Shown: piece by piece, positions 8,653 to 15,980 of the stretch
How positions within the stretch are numbered: the first letter of the stretch is position 1
Layout: the number at the start of each line of letters is the position of its first letter
NCBI GenBank assembly: GCA_015075555.1
Contig: JABTUD010000001.1
Location: 1,302,001 to 1,366,000, forward strand
Length of the DNA: 64,000 nt
From: Thermoflexaceae bacterium
GTDB lineage: Bacteria > Chloroflexota > Dehalococcoidia > Tepidiformales > Tepidiformaceae
Direction: 5' to 3'
Notes under the pieces: generated by a model
The model's input: only the letters and a program-made list of their open reading frames with translations
What the model was told of the DNA's origin: nothing
The model's database searches: none
Made by a program: the position numbers and the translations under genes

Positions 8653-9611
8653 TATTCGTAGGCCTCCCGGAACCGGCGCACAACCATCTGTGCTGCGACG
8701 TTGAGCGCGAATGTGAAGACGAAGAGCGTGGACCCCACGGCGAAGAGAGCCTCGTAGTCGACGGTGCCGCGGGCGGCGTCACCCATGCCGACCTGGAGCA
8801 TGAAACCCGTCATGGTCTGGACGCTGGAGAGCGGATCGAGGGTCAGGCCGGGCGTTGAACCGGCAGCAACGGCGACGATCATCGTCTCGCCGATAACCCG
8901 TGCGATTGCCAGCAGGACGGCCGCAATAATGCCCGACAGGGCCGCAGGCACGACCACGCGGACCGCGACCTCCAGCCGGGTGGCGCCGAGGCCATAGGCG
9001 GCCTCGCGGAGGTCACGTGGCACGCTCGACATGGCATCCTCTGAGACGGAGGCGATGGTGGGCAGGATCATCACCGCCATGACGGCGGCCGCGCCAAGGG
9101 CGTTGAAGAAAGGGACACGGTCCTCGCCGAGGGCGGGACGAAGGATATCCTCGGTGATGAAGGTGAGTGCGAAGAACGCGTAGACCACGGTGGGCACCCC
9201 GGCGAGGGCCTCCAGGACGGGCTTGAGCAGGCGGCGCACGCGTGGCGGGGCGTATTCGCTGAGGTAGATGGCCGAGGCGAGACCGAGAGGCAGGGCAATC
9301 ACGATCGACCAGAGGACGACGTTCGCTGTTCCCGCCACGAGTTCCCAGACGTTGTACGAACGCGGGTCACTGAGGGGTTGCCAATCGCCGGTGAGATCCA
9401 GGAAGAAGTTGGCCGGGGAAACCTTGCGGAAGAAGGCGAAGGTCTCCCCAAAGAGCGTGAAGACGATGAGCGCGGTGGTGACGAGCGAGATTGTGGCGCT
9501 GAGGGCAAGGAAGCCCATGATGACGATTTCGCCGGGATGGCGAAGGTGCCGTTTCTTGAGGCTGGCGTGGAGGGCGGGGACGTAGATGCCCGGCTCGGGG
9601 TTTGGTTCCAT
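8652..9611 (-). CDS. pstC: Phosphate ABC transporter permease PstC, 319 aa
   Basis: Six predicted membrane helices with the PstC landmarks ASAIYLSEYAPPRVRR and the loop YGLGATRLEVAVRVVVPAALSG followed by ARVIGETM. Three consecutive ATG codons occur at 9617, 9614 and 9611. GGGGGAGG ends one base before the first, so the third ATG has the best spacing and is chosen here. It forms the membrane channel with PstA. The gap to pstS is about 85 bases and GC-rich. Confidence 0.95.
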   Translation of the reverse strand: MEPNPEPGIYVPALHASLKKRHLRHPGEIVIMGFLALSATISLVTTALIVFTLFGETFAFFRKVSPANFFLDLTGDWQPLSDPRSYNVWELVAGTANVVLWSIVIALPLGLASAIYLSEYAPPRVRRLLKPVLEALAGVPTVVYAFFALTFITEDILRPALGEDRVPFFNALGAAAVMAVMILPTIASVSEDAMSSVPRDLREAAYGLGATRLEVAVRVVVPAALSGIIAAVLLAIARVIGETMIVAVAAGSTPGLTLDPLSSVQTMTGFMLQVGMGDAARGTVDYEALFAVGSTLFVFTFALNVAAQMVVRRFREAYE

Positions 9612-9696
9612 CATCATGCCTCCCCCGAGGCGGCTTCCCGGCCCCGCCGGCGCCAGATGACGCCCATGCCCGGGCTCCCTGTCGACATGTTGGTCA

Positions 9697-10707
9697 TCAT
9701 TGGGGCAGGAACGGCTTGAGCCTGTCGTGCTGTTGCTGGAGGAGCTCCCCCGGCATGTTGATGTATCCCACTTCCTTCACCAGCGCCTCGATGTTGTCCA
9801 GGTAGAATTGGGTGAAACCGAGAAGCTCGGGCCTTTCCCGCAGAAGGCTTTCCCGGGTGTAGATGAAGAGGGGGCGGCTGAGCGGGACGTAGGCGCCACG
9901 CAGCGCATTGTCGAAGGCCGGCTCCACGCAACCATGGCCACCATCGACTTCGACGGCCTTGAGATGCTTGCCAGCCTCTTCGAAGTAGGCGAAGCCGAAG
10001 TAGCCGATGGCGTGCCTGTCGTTTTCGATGCCGAGGGCGAGGACATTGTCGTCCTCCGAAGGCGTGCCATCGGTGCGATGCGTCGATTCCCTGTCAACCC
10101 CGGTGAGAATGGCTTCCCTGAAGTAGTCGAACGTGCCGGAGTCGGGTCCGGGATAGTAGACCTTGATGCTGGCATCGGGCCATTCGGGGCGGATGTCGCT
10201 CCACTTCTTCGCACCGCCGCTCCTGAAGGCGAAGTTCAGCTCGTCTGTGGTCATGCATGTCGCCCAGGTGTTCTGCGGGCTGACCACCACGGTGAGGGCG
10301 TCGATGGCGACCTGCAGCTCGACGATATCGGTGATGCTGTTCTCTTCGCAGGCTTGTTTTTCGGAGGCCTTGATTGGCCGGGAGGCGGCGCTGACCTGGA
10401 TGTCGCCACGGCAGAACTTCTCGAAACCGCCGCCTGTACCCGAGAAGGCGACATTGACCTTCACTCCCCGGGCGACCTTGCTGAACTCCTCTGCGACCGC
10501 CTCGGAGATGGGGTAGACGGTTGACGATCCATCGACGCGGACCTTGCCCCTGAGTCTTGTGTAATCGATTCCCGATGCATTTGTGGGGACCTCGGCCGGG
10601 CCGTCACCACCGTTATCACCGCATGCGATGCCCGCCAGGGGCGAAAGAGCGGCCAGCACGAGGAGGATGAGCCGTTGGCGGCCCCGGGGCCTGCGGAGTG
10701 CTGCCAT
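9697..10707 (-). CDS. pstS: Phosphate-binding lipoprotein PstS, 336 aa
   Basis: An N-terminal basic stretch and hydrophobic segment end in lipobox LAGIAC (Cys at about 29), giving a membrane-anchored lipoprotein. The mature part begins with VRVDGSSTVYPISEAVAEEF and has FSGTGGGFEKFCRGDIQVSAAS, the PstS phosphate-binding loops. It captures phosphate outside the membrane for PstCAB. It is the first gene of the pst operon and divergent from the regulator gene, the usual arrangement for Pho control. Confidence 0.95.
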   Translation of the reverse strand: MAALRRPRGRQRLILLVLAALSPLAGIACGDNGGDGPAEVPTNASGIDYTRLRGKVRVDGSSTVYPISEAVAEEFSKVARGVKVNVAFSGTGGGFEKFCRGDIQVSAASRPIKASEKQACEENSITDIVELQVAIDALTVVVSPQNTWATCMTTDELNFAFRSGGAKKWSDIRPEWPDASIKVYYPGPDSGTFDYFREAILTGVDRESTHRTDGTPSEDDNVLALGIENDRHAIGYFGFAYFEEAGKHLKAVEVDGGHGCVEPAFDNALRGAYVPLSRPLFIYTRESLLRERPELLGFTQFYLDNIEALVKEVGYINMPGELLQQQHDRLKPFLPQ

Positions 10708-10937
10708 GCGAATTCCCTGGTCCTCCCGGTTCGGTTGCAGAGGCTAGATCCGGTTTGTTAACGGAATGCGCACCGGTTCACGCCCACGGCCGGCCAGGGA
10801 AACGGGGAGTGCGCGGGCCCCGGAGCGTCCTTTTTTTACGTGCGGTTTTCCGTTTCGACGTTTGCGGGTTACAGGCATGCGCGAGACTTGGCGCAGCAAG
10901 TGGGTGGACGACGGCCCCGCCCACGGGCACCCCTCTG

Positions 10938-11003
10938 GCTGAGGGCTCCAGGAACGCCTACCTCCGCCCCGGGCAACCGGGTGGCTGGCCTGGAGCCCTC
11001 AGC
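10938..11003. repeat. 15-bp perfect inverted repeat upstream of the regulator promoter
   Basis: GCTGAGGGCTCCAGG at 10938-10952 is repeated as its exact reverse complement at 10989-11003, with 36 bases between. The right arm ends three bases before the TATACT hexamer at 11007, so it overlaps the -35/spacer region. It could be an operator for a dimeric repressor or form a hairpin. Confidence 0.6.
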
Positions 11004-11006
11004 GCA

Positions 11007-11012
11007 TATACT
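11007..11012 (+). promoter_or_regulatory. -10 hexamer TATACT of the response regulator gene
   Basis: TATACT stands out in GC-rich sequence and lies about 45 bases before the ATG at 11058. No good -35 is present, which fits an activated or repressor-controlled promoter. Confidence 0.45.
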
Positions 11013-11057
11013 GACAGCAGCGGCCAGCGCCCGAGCCCTGGCCCGTCCCAAAGAGCA

Positions 11058-11738
11058 ATGGCACAGCGCATCCTGATTGTCGATGATGAGGATAACATCC
11101 GGGACCTCGCCACTCTCTACCTTGAGAAGGAAGGGTTCACGGTGGAGGGCGCCGAAAACGGCAAGGATGCCCTCGCCCGGTTTACGCAGGCGCCCGCAGC
11201 CCTGGTCATTCTCGACCTCATGATGCCGGGGATGGACGGCTTCGAAGTCTGCCGCGAGCTACGACGCCAGCACGATGTCCCCATCCTCATGCTCACTGCA
11301 CGCAGCGAGGACGTCGACAAGATCGTCGGGCTCGAACTCGGCGCCGACGACTACATGACGAAGCCGTTCAATCCTCGCGAGCTGGTGGCCCGGGTCAAGG
11401 CGATCCTGCGCCGTTCGGAGAGCGGCCGCCGGGCGCAGAATGCCCATGCGGTCGCGAACCTTGCCGTTGACAAAGCCCGGCGCGAGGCCCGGGTCGATGA
11501 TCGGCTGCTTTCGCTGCGCACCAAGGAGTTCGACCTGCTGGTGGCCTTCGTCGAGAACCCGGGGATTGCGCTCACCCGCGATCAGCTCCTGGAATCGGTC
11601 TGGGGCTACGACTACGCGGGCGAAACCCGGACTGTCGATGTACACGTTCAACACTTACGGTCGAAACTAACAGGTGCGAAGGTGCAGATAGAAACCCTTC
11701 GCGGGGTCGGCTACAAGCTCATCGAAAGCCCGGCCTGA
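11058..11738 (+). CDS. OmpR/PhoB-family response regulator, 226 aa
   Basis: The receiver domain (about 1-118) has the acidic pair at D9-D10, phosphoacceptor D53 in VILDLMMPGMDG, and the switch residues in MLTARSED and YMTKPF. The C-terminal winged helix (about 135-224) has the OmpR pattern LRTKEFDLLVAFVENPG and TVDVHVQHLRSKL. The frame stays open upstream, but the ATG at 11058 gives the normal family length; no strong Shine-Dalgarno is present. Position opposite pstS and next to a kinase makes a phosphate-starvation regulator (PhoB/PhoP) the likely role, by inference. Confidence 0.9.
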   Translation: MAQRILIVDDEDNIRDLATLYLEKEGFTVEGAENGKDALARFTQAPAALVILDLMMPGMDGFEVCRELRRQHDVPILMLTARSEDVDKIVGLELGADDYMTKPFNPRELVARVKAILRRSESGRRAQNAHAVANLAVDKARREARVDDRLLSLRTKEFDLLVAFVENPGIALTRDQLLESVWGYDYAGETRTVDVHVQHLRSKLTGAKVQIETLRGVGYKLIESPA

Positions 11739-11765
11739 GAACCGCGCCGGAGGCGTTCCCCGTTC

Positions 11766-13262
11766 ATGGGCAGCCTGCAGGTCCGCCTCTTCCTCACCTA
11801 CCTCATCATTATCGTGGTGACGCTGGGACTGGCTGCCCTGACCCTTTACCTGCAAGTAGGCGGCTACCGCGATTCGCTCTCCTACAACAGTCTCGAAGAC
11901 CTTGGCCGGCTTGTCGACCTCCAGGCGGAGACGGCGATGGAGGGCAGCGAACCCCCTACGGGCACCGACCTCCTCCTGAACCTGCGCAACTTCGTCAATT
12001 CCAGCAACTCCCCCACGGACGAGGAGACCTCCCTGGCGGTGGTCGACACCGCGGGCCGGGTGGTCGCGGGTGGCTGGGCCAGCTCGGTGGCCCTCGACGA
12101 GGCCGTGGTGGACGACCTGAAGAGCGGTGACGCGACGACTGGCCCGGCCGGTGCGCGCGCCCCCACGCGCTGCCGTCTCGAGGTACCCGGACGGCCCCGG
12201 CAGCTCTGCGTCAGCATCCCCCTTTCGGAGACAGTGGCGGCCGCCTTTCCGGGAACCGGGGCGACAGATCTTGTGGTGGCCGAACCGGCAGCGGACCTCA
12301 CAACTGTGTTCGGCGATCTCACCCCGCGCCTGGTTTTCTCGGGGCTCATTGGCGTTGCCGCGGCCCTGGTGCTGGGGTTCCTGCTTTCGCAGAGCGTGGC
12401 CGCCCCGCTCCGCAACATCGCCCGGGCGGCGCGCAGCGTGGCCCGTGGCAGCTACCGGCAGCGCGTCCCCGCCACGGGCCCAACTGAGGTGCGCGAGCTC
12501 GCCGCCACGTTCAACCGTATGACAGGCGAGGTTCAGCGTTCGCAGCAAACATTGCGCGACTTCCTCGCCAACATCTCGCACGAGCTGAAGACGCCGCTCA
12601 CCTCCATCCGCGGCTTCAGCGAGGCGATCCAGGACGGCACCATCGTCGACCCGGAAGGAATCCAGCGTTCCGCCAGGGTCATCAGCACGGAATCGAGCCG
12701 GGTGCTGCGCCTGGTTGAAGAGCTGTTGGACCTTTCGCGCATCGAGAGCGGCCAGGTCTCGATGCAGCAGGAAGAGATCGAGCTTCGTGAGCTCTTCGAG
12801 CACGTCCGCGAGATCTTTGCCCTGCGCGCCGACGAAGGCAGCGTGAACCTGGAGATCGCGGCGGCCGATGGCGTCCACATAAGGGGCGACTTCGACCGGC
12901 TCGAACAGGTGCTGAACAACCTGCTCGACAACGCCCTGCGACACACGCCAGCGGGCGGAACGGTGCGGCTCGCCTCACACGCCCTGCAACCCGGGGTCGT
13001 GCAGGTGACAGTCAGCGATACGGGCAGGGGCATCCCGCCCGAGGACGTGCTCCACCTCTTCGAGCGTTTCTACCGCGCGAAGGACAACACCGGCAGTGAC
13101 GGGCGGTCCAAGGGCTACGGGCTCGGGCTCGCAATCTCGCGCGAGATTGTGCGGGCCCACGGTGGGGAGATCTGGGCGACGAGCGAGGCCGGCCGCGGCA
13201 CGATGTTTGTGTTCACGTTGCCAACGGCGATCCGGGCAGCCAGGAAGCGGGGGAGCCGGTAG
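11766..13262 (+). CDS. Membrane sensor histidine kinase, PhoR-like, 498 aa
   Basis: TM1 at about residues 8-32, an extracytoplasmic sensor loop of about 150 residues, TM2 near 190-212, then a HAMP linker. The HisKA H-box is FLANISHELKTPLTSIRGF (His at about 272). The ATPase domain has N-box NNLLDNALRH, G1 DTGRGIP and G2 YGLGLAISREIV. It should phosphorylate the regulator 28 bases upstream. The large periplasmic loop differs from the small one of E. coli PhoR and resembles PhoR of Gram-positive bacteria. A GGAGG lies 12 bases before the ATG. Confidence 0.9.
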   Translation: MGSLQVRLFLTYLIIIVVTLGLAALTLYLQVGGYRDSLSYNSLEDLGRLVDLQAETAMEGSEPPTGTDLLLNLRNFVNSSNSPTDEETSLAVVDTAGRVVAGGWASSVALDEAVVDDLKSGDATTGPAGARAPTRCRLEVPGRPRQLCVSIPLSETVAAAFPGTGATDLVVAEPAADLTTVFGDLTPRLVFSGLIGVAAALVLGFLLSQSVAAPLRNIARAARSVARGSYRQRVPATGPTEVRELAATFNRMTGEVQRSQQTLRDFLANISHELKTPLTSIRGFSEAIQDGTIVDPEGIQRSARVISTESSRVLRLVEELLDLSRIESGQVSMQQEEIELRELFEHVREIFALRADEGSVNLEIAAADGVHIRGDFDRLEQVLNNLLDNALRHTPAGGTVRLASHALQPGVVQVTVSDTGRGIPPEDVLHLFERFYRAKDNTGSDGRSKGYGLGLAISREIVRAHGGEIWATSEAGRGTMFVFTLPTAIRAARKRGSR

Positions 13263-13266
13263 GGGG

Positions 13267-13469
13267 AGGAGGGAGGAGGGAGGAGGGCCGGTGGGCTGGA
13301 GTCGCAGCCCACCGTGGCCGCTTGATGTCCCATCCACGGTCGCCCTCCGGGTTGCAAGGTGGCGGGGCAGGCGGCGGGGCTGGCGCGGGGGGAGGTGGAG
13401 GTCCGACCCCTCCGCTCACTCACGTTCGCGGCTCGGTGACGGGAGGTGTCCTCCTCCCTCCTCCCTCCT
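13267..13469. repeat. G-rich heptamer repeats in inverted orientation enclosing the kinase-holB gap
   Basis: An AGGAGGG heptamer is repeated about three times at 13267-13287, and its exact complement lies at 13449-13469, giving a perfect 20-base inverted repeat around 163 bases. Inside is a second 9-base hairpin (CGGTGGGCT with AGCCCACCG, near 13289-13313). No coding potential is convincing within. The structure could be a terminal-inverted-repeat mini element, a replication-slippage product, or G-quadruplex-forming sequence. Confidence 0.6.
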
Positions 13470-13470
13470 G

Positions 13471-13476
13471 TACCCT
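13471..13476 (+). promoter_or_regulatory. -10 hexamer TACCCT, leaderless start of holB
   Basis: TACCCT is followed by six bases (TCACCC) and the ATG at 13483, with no Shine-Dalgarno. It lies immediately beside the polypyrimidine arm of the inverted repeat. Confidence 0.45.
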
Positions 13477-13482
13477 TCACCC

Positions 13483-14538
13483 ATGAGCGCCATCATTGGC
13501 CACGAAGCGATCGTTCGCGAACTGCGGTCTTTCGCCGCCAGCGATGATCCACCGCACGCTCTTCTGCTGGCCGGTCCCGAGGGCTGCGGCCGCGGCCTTC
13601 TTGCGCTCGAGTACGCGCGGCTCCTCAACTGCGAAGCGGCCGCTTCTCCTGGTCCCTCCCTCCCTCTTCCCTCGCTCCCCTGCGGGGTGTGCCGCCCCTG
13701 CCGTCTGATCGCCGAAGGAGCCCATCCCGATGTCATCCTCCTGGGGCCGGGAGACACCCTCTGCCGTCCGCGAGCGGGCGAAGGCTCGCACGAGTTGCAT
13801 CCCGACTCGCGCGACATCCGCATCTGCCAGGTCCGCGGCCTCATCGAGCTGGCGGCGCGGTACCCATTCGAGGCTCGCTACCGGATGGTGGTCATCGACC
13901 CGGCCGACCGCCTGGGCCGCGATGCCTCCCACACGATCCTCAAGACGCTGGAGGAGCCGCCAGGGCATACCGTGTTTGCCCTGGTCACGGCAGCGCCCGA
14001 GATGATCATCGAGACGGTGCGGAGCCGCTGCCGCCGCATCGATGTCCACCCGGTTTCCCGCTCTGAGATTGAGGCCGGCCTCATCGCCCGGGGCATCGAC
14101 GCCGCCGTGGCCGCGCGCGCCGCCGCCGGATGTCACGGGCTCCCGGGCCGGGCAATCGCCTTTGCCGCCGACCCGGCGCTCATGGGCGACCGCGACCGTC
14201 TGATTGCCCGCTGTGCCCGGGTGGCGGCCGGCCTCGTGCCCGCCCGCCTCGCTCACGCGGGCGAGCTCGCCGAGTCGTGGCGACGCGAGCGCAGTGTGGT
14301 CCTCCGCGCCCTCGACGCATGGGAGGCATTCTGGGAGGAGCGGCTGCGCGCCGCCGCGGTGGCTCCCGGCCCCCTCGATGCGGCAGGCCCGGTTGCCGCC
14401 CTTCGCGCCGTCGCCCAGGCGCGAGCCGACCTCCAGGCCCAGGTGCAGGCCCGGCCTGCCCTTGAGCTCATGCTCCTGACCTTTCCGCCGGTTACACTGG
14501 ACGCAGATCCCGAGGAAGAACCCACCGGGCATGCCTGA
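13483..14538 (+). CDS. holB: DNA polymerase III delta' subunit (clamp loader), 351 aa
   Basis: AAA+ fold with HALLLAGPEGCGRG at the P-loop position; the Lys/Thr of a working Walker A are replaced, normal for delta'. The zinc module is LLNC followed by CGVCRPC, and YRMVVIDPADRLGRDASHTILKTLEEPP is the Walker B/sensor 1 region, the latter a DnaX-type landmark. Delta' is the rigid stator of the beta-clamp loader. Between the first zinc cysteine and the CGVC motif is an 18-residue Pro/Ser/Leu insertion encoded by a polypyrimidine tract. It overlaps ricT by 8 bases. Confidence 0.9.
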   Translation: MSAIIGHEAIVRELRSFAASDDPPHALLLAGPEGCGRGLLALEYARLLNCEAAASPGPSLPLPSLPCGVCRPCRLIAEGAHPDVILLGPGDTLCRPRAGEGSHELHPDSRDIRICQVRGLIELAARYPFEARYRMVVIDPADRLGRDASHTILKTLEEPPGHTVFALVTAAPEMIIETVRSRCRRIDVHPVSRSEIEAGLIARGIDAAVAARAAAGCHGLPGRAIAFAADPALMGDRDRLIARCARVAAGLVPARLAHAGELAESWRRERSVVLRALDAWEAFWEERLRAAAVAPGPLDAAGPVAALRAVAQARADLQAQVQARPALELMLLTFPPVTLDADPEEEPTGHA

Positions 14539-15859
14539 TTCCGACAACTCCATTGTCGGCGTGCGCTTTCGTAACGCCGGCAAGATCTTCTATTTCGATT
14601 CCGCCGGGATGCGCGTCGACCCCGGCGAGTACGTTGTCGTCGAAAGCTCGCGCGGCCCCGAAATCGCGCGGGTTGTGATCGGCACCGGCCAGGTGCTGGT
14701 CAATGAGCTGGGCGACGATGACCTGAAGCCCGTGTTGCGGCTGGCCACGATCGACGACATCCGCAAGGCCGACGACCTGCAACAACGCGCCGAGGCGCTC
14801 CTCCCGGAGGCTCGCCGGCTGGCCGGCGAGGCCGGGTTTCAGGCCCACATTGACACCGCCGAGTACACCCTCGACGGGCGGCGCCTGACCTTTTCGTTCT
14901 CAAGCGAGGAGCGCCTGGACTACCGCGACTTCGTGCGCCGCGCCGCAGGCCACTTCGGTGGCCGCGTGGAGATGCGCCAGGTCGGCGCCCGCGACCGCGC
15001 CAAGCTTGCCGGCGGCTACGGCATCTGCGGCCGCGAGCTCTGCTGCGCCAGCTGGCTCACGACGTTCCCTTCCATCTCCATCCGCATGGCCAAGGAGCAG
15101 GAGCTACCGCTCAACCCCCAGAAGATCTCCGGGCTTTGCGGGCGGCTTCTCTGCTGCCTCTCATATGAAGAGGAAGGCTACCGCGAGATGCGTCGCACGC
15201 TGCCGAAGATCGGGCAGCGCTGCAGCACACCGACAGGCGAAGGGCGGGTGATCGCCATCAACATCCTCCGCCGCCAGGTGACGCTCGTGGTTGAAGGCCA
15301 GCGTGTGGAAGTGGGCGACCGTGACCTGGGAACGGTGGTGCGCTGGGACACGGCGAGCAAGGCAGGCACGCCGCCGCCGAGCATCAGCCGGGCCGAGGCC
15401 ATCGCCCAGGGCCTGATAGAACCCACTGACGAAGACCTCCGCGAGCCGGAGCCTCCTCCGCCGGCCGACTGGTTGAGCGACCAGCCCGCGCCCCGGCCTC
15501 CCCGGGGGCGGCTGCCAGCGCGAGGTCCCCGTCCGGGGGCTTCGCAAAGCGGGCAGGGCGCCCCCACGCAGCGCCGCGGGGGCCGTGAGACACCACCACC
15601 CCGGGGGGGCGGCGAACGTCGCCCTTCCCCGGGTCCGCGCGGGCCCCAGGGGCCTGCCATCCCTGAGGGACGGCGCTTTGAGCGCTCCCAGCCACCGCCT
15701 GCATCCCCGGGCGGGTCACGCAGGGCGGCAGGCGGGCCCCCGGGCGGCGATGAACCCACCACGCCCGATGGCGGCCGCCAGGGTGCGCGGCGCCGCCGCC
15801 GCGGTGGCCGTGGGCGAAGCGGCAATGGAGATGGTCCGGGCACCACGCCGTCCGCCTGA
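14531..15859 (+). CDS. ricT: PSP1-domain protein RicT (YaaT), 442 aa
   Basis: Residues about 1-270 are a full PSP1/YaaT protein. The cysteine clusters GGYGICGRELCC and GLCGRLLCCLSYE are visible; related proteins bind a 4Fe-4S cluster in the RicAFT complex that assists RNase Y in RNA maturation. holB-yaaT linkage is conserved in Firmicutes, supporting the call. RicA and RicF are not in the window. From about residue 295 to the end is a 150-residue Pro/Arg/Gly-rich tail absent from the usual 275-residue family, likely disordered and possibly RNA-binding. Confidence 0.88.
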   Translation: MPDSDNSIVGVRFRNAGKIFYFDSAGMRVDPGEYVVVESSRGPEIARVVIGTGQVLVNELGDDDLKPVLRLATIDDIRKADDLQQRAEALLPEARRLAGEAGFQAHIDTAEYTLDGRRLTFSFSSEERLDYRDFVRRAAGHFGGRVEMRQVGARDRAKLAGGYGICGRELCCASWLTTFPSISIRMAKEQELPLNPQKISGLCGRLLCCLSYEEEGYREMRRTLPKIGQRCSTPTGEGRVIAINILRRQVTLVVEGQRVEVGDRDLGTVVRWDTASKAGTPPPSISRAEAIAQGLIEPTDEDLREPEPPPPADWLSDQPAPRPPRGRLPARGPRPGASQSGQGAPTQRRGGRETPPPRGGGERRPSPGPRGPQGPAIPEGRRFERSQPPPASPGGSRRAAGGPPGGDEPTTPDGGRQGARRRRRGGRGRSGNGDGPGTTPSA

Positions 15860-15930
15860 AGGGCCCGGTCCCTCGCACCACGACGGGCGTTCCGGTCGAC
15901 GGGTCACTTGCGCAGTTCCCTACTTGTAAG

Positions 15931-15950
15931 TTGCCAGTAACTACTGACAA
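15931..15950. promoter_or_regulatory. 20-bp AT-rich palindrome upstream of the PAS kinase
   Basis: TTGCCAGTAACTACTGACAA is a dyad: CAGTA and TACTG flank an AC centre, and TTG/CAA match outside one mismatched pair. In strongly GC-rich surroundings, an AT-rich dyad 30 bases before a start codon looks like an operator. Confidence 0.45.
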
Positions 15951-15980
15951 TGTTCTGAGGATGGGACGCGTGAGGTGCCG

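Larger units (their letters stand above)
10708..11057. promoter_or_regulatory. Divergent pho regulatory region with GTT-type repeats
   Basis: 350 bases without a gene between pstS and the response regulator. It is visibly less GC-rich than its surroundings around 10828-10875. There, four GTT(T/A) units start at 10845, 10852, 10860 and 10868, spaced 7-8 bases. A separate pair, GTTAACG and GTTCACG, lies near 10758-10783. Such repeated GTT half-sites are plausible binding sites for a PhoB/PhoP-type regulator, but spacing does not match the usual 11-base period, so the assignment is open. Confidence 0.4.

Noticed and set aside
10828-10840. Run of seven T near 10831 as an intrinsic terminator
   Set aside because: No stable stem of adequate length lies directly before it on the plus strand and no gene on that strand ends upstream.
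10698-11057. Extending the response regulator upstream to 10698
   Set aside because: It would add 120 residues without similarity to the family and would run through a promoter-like TATACT and a 15-base inverted repeat.
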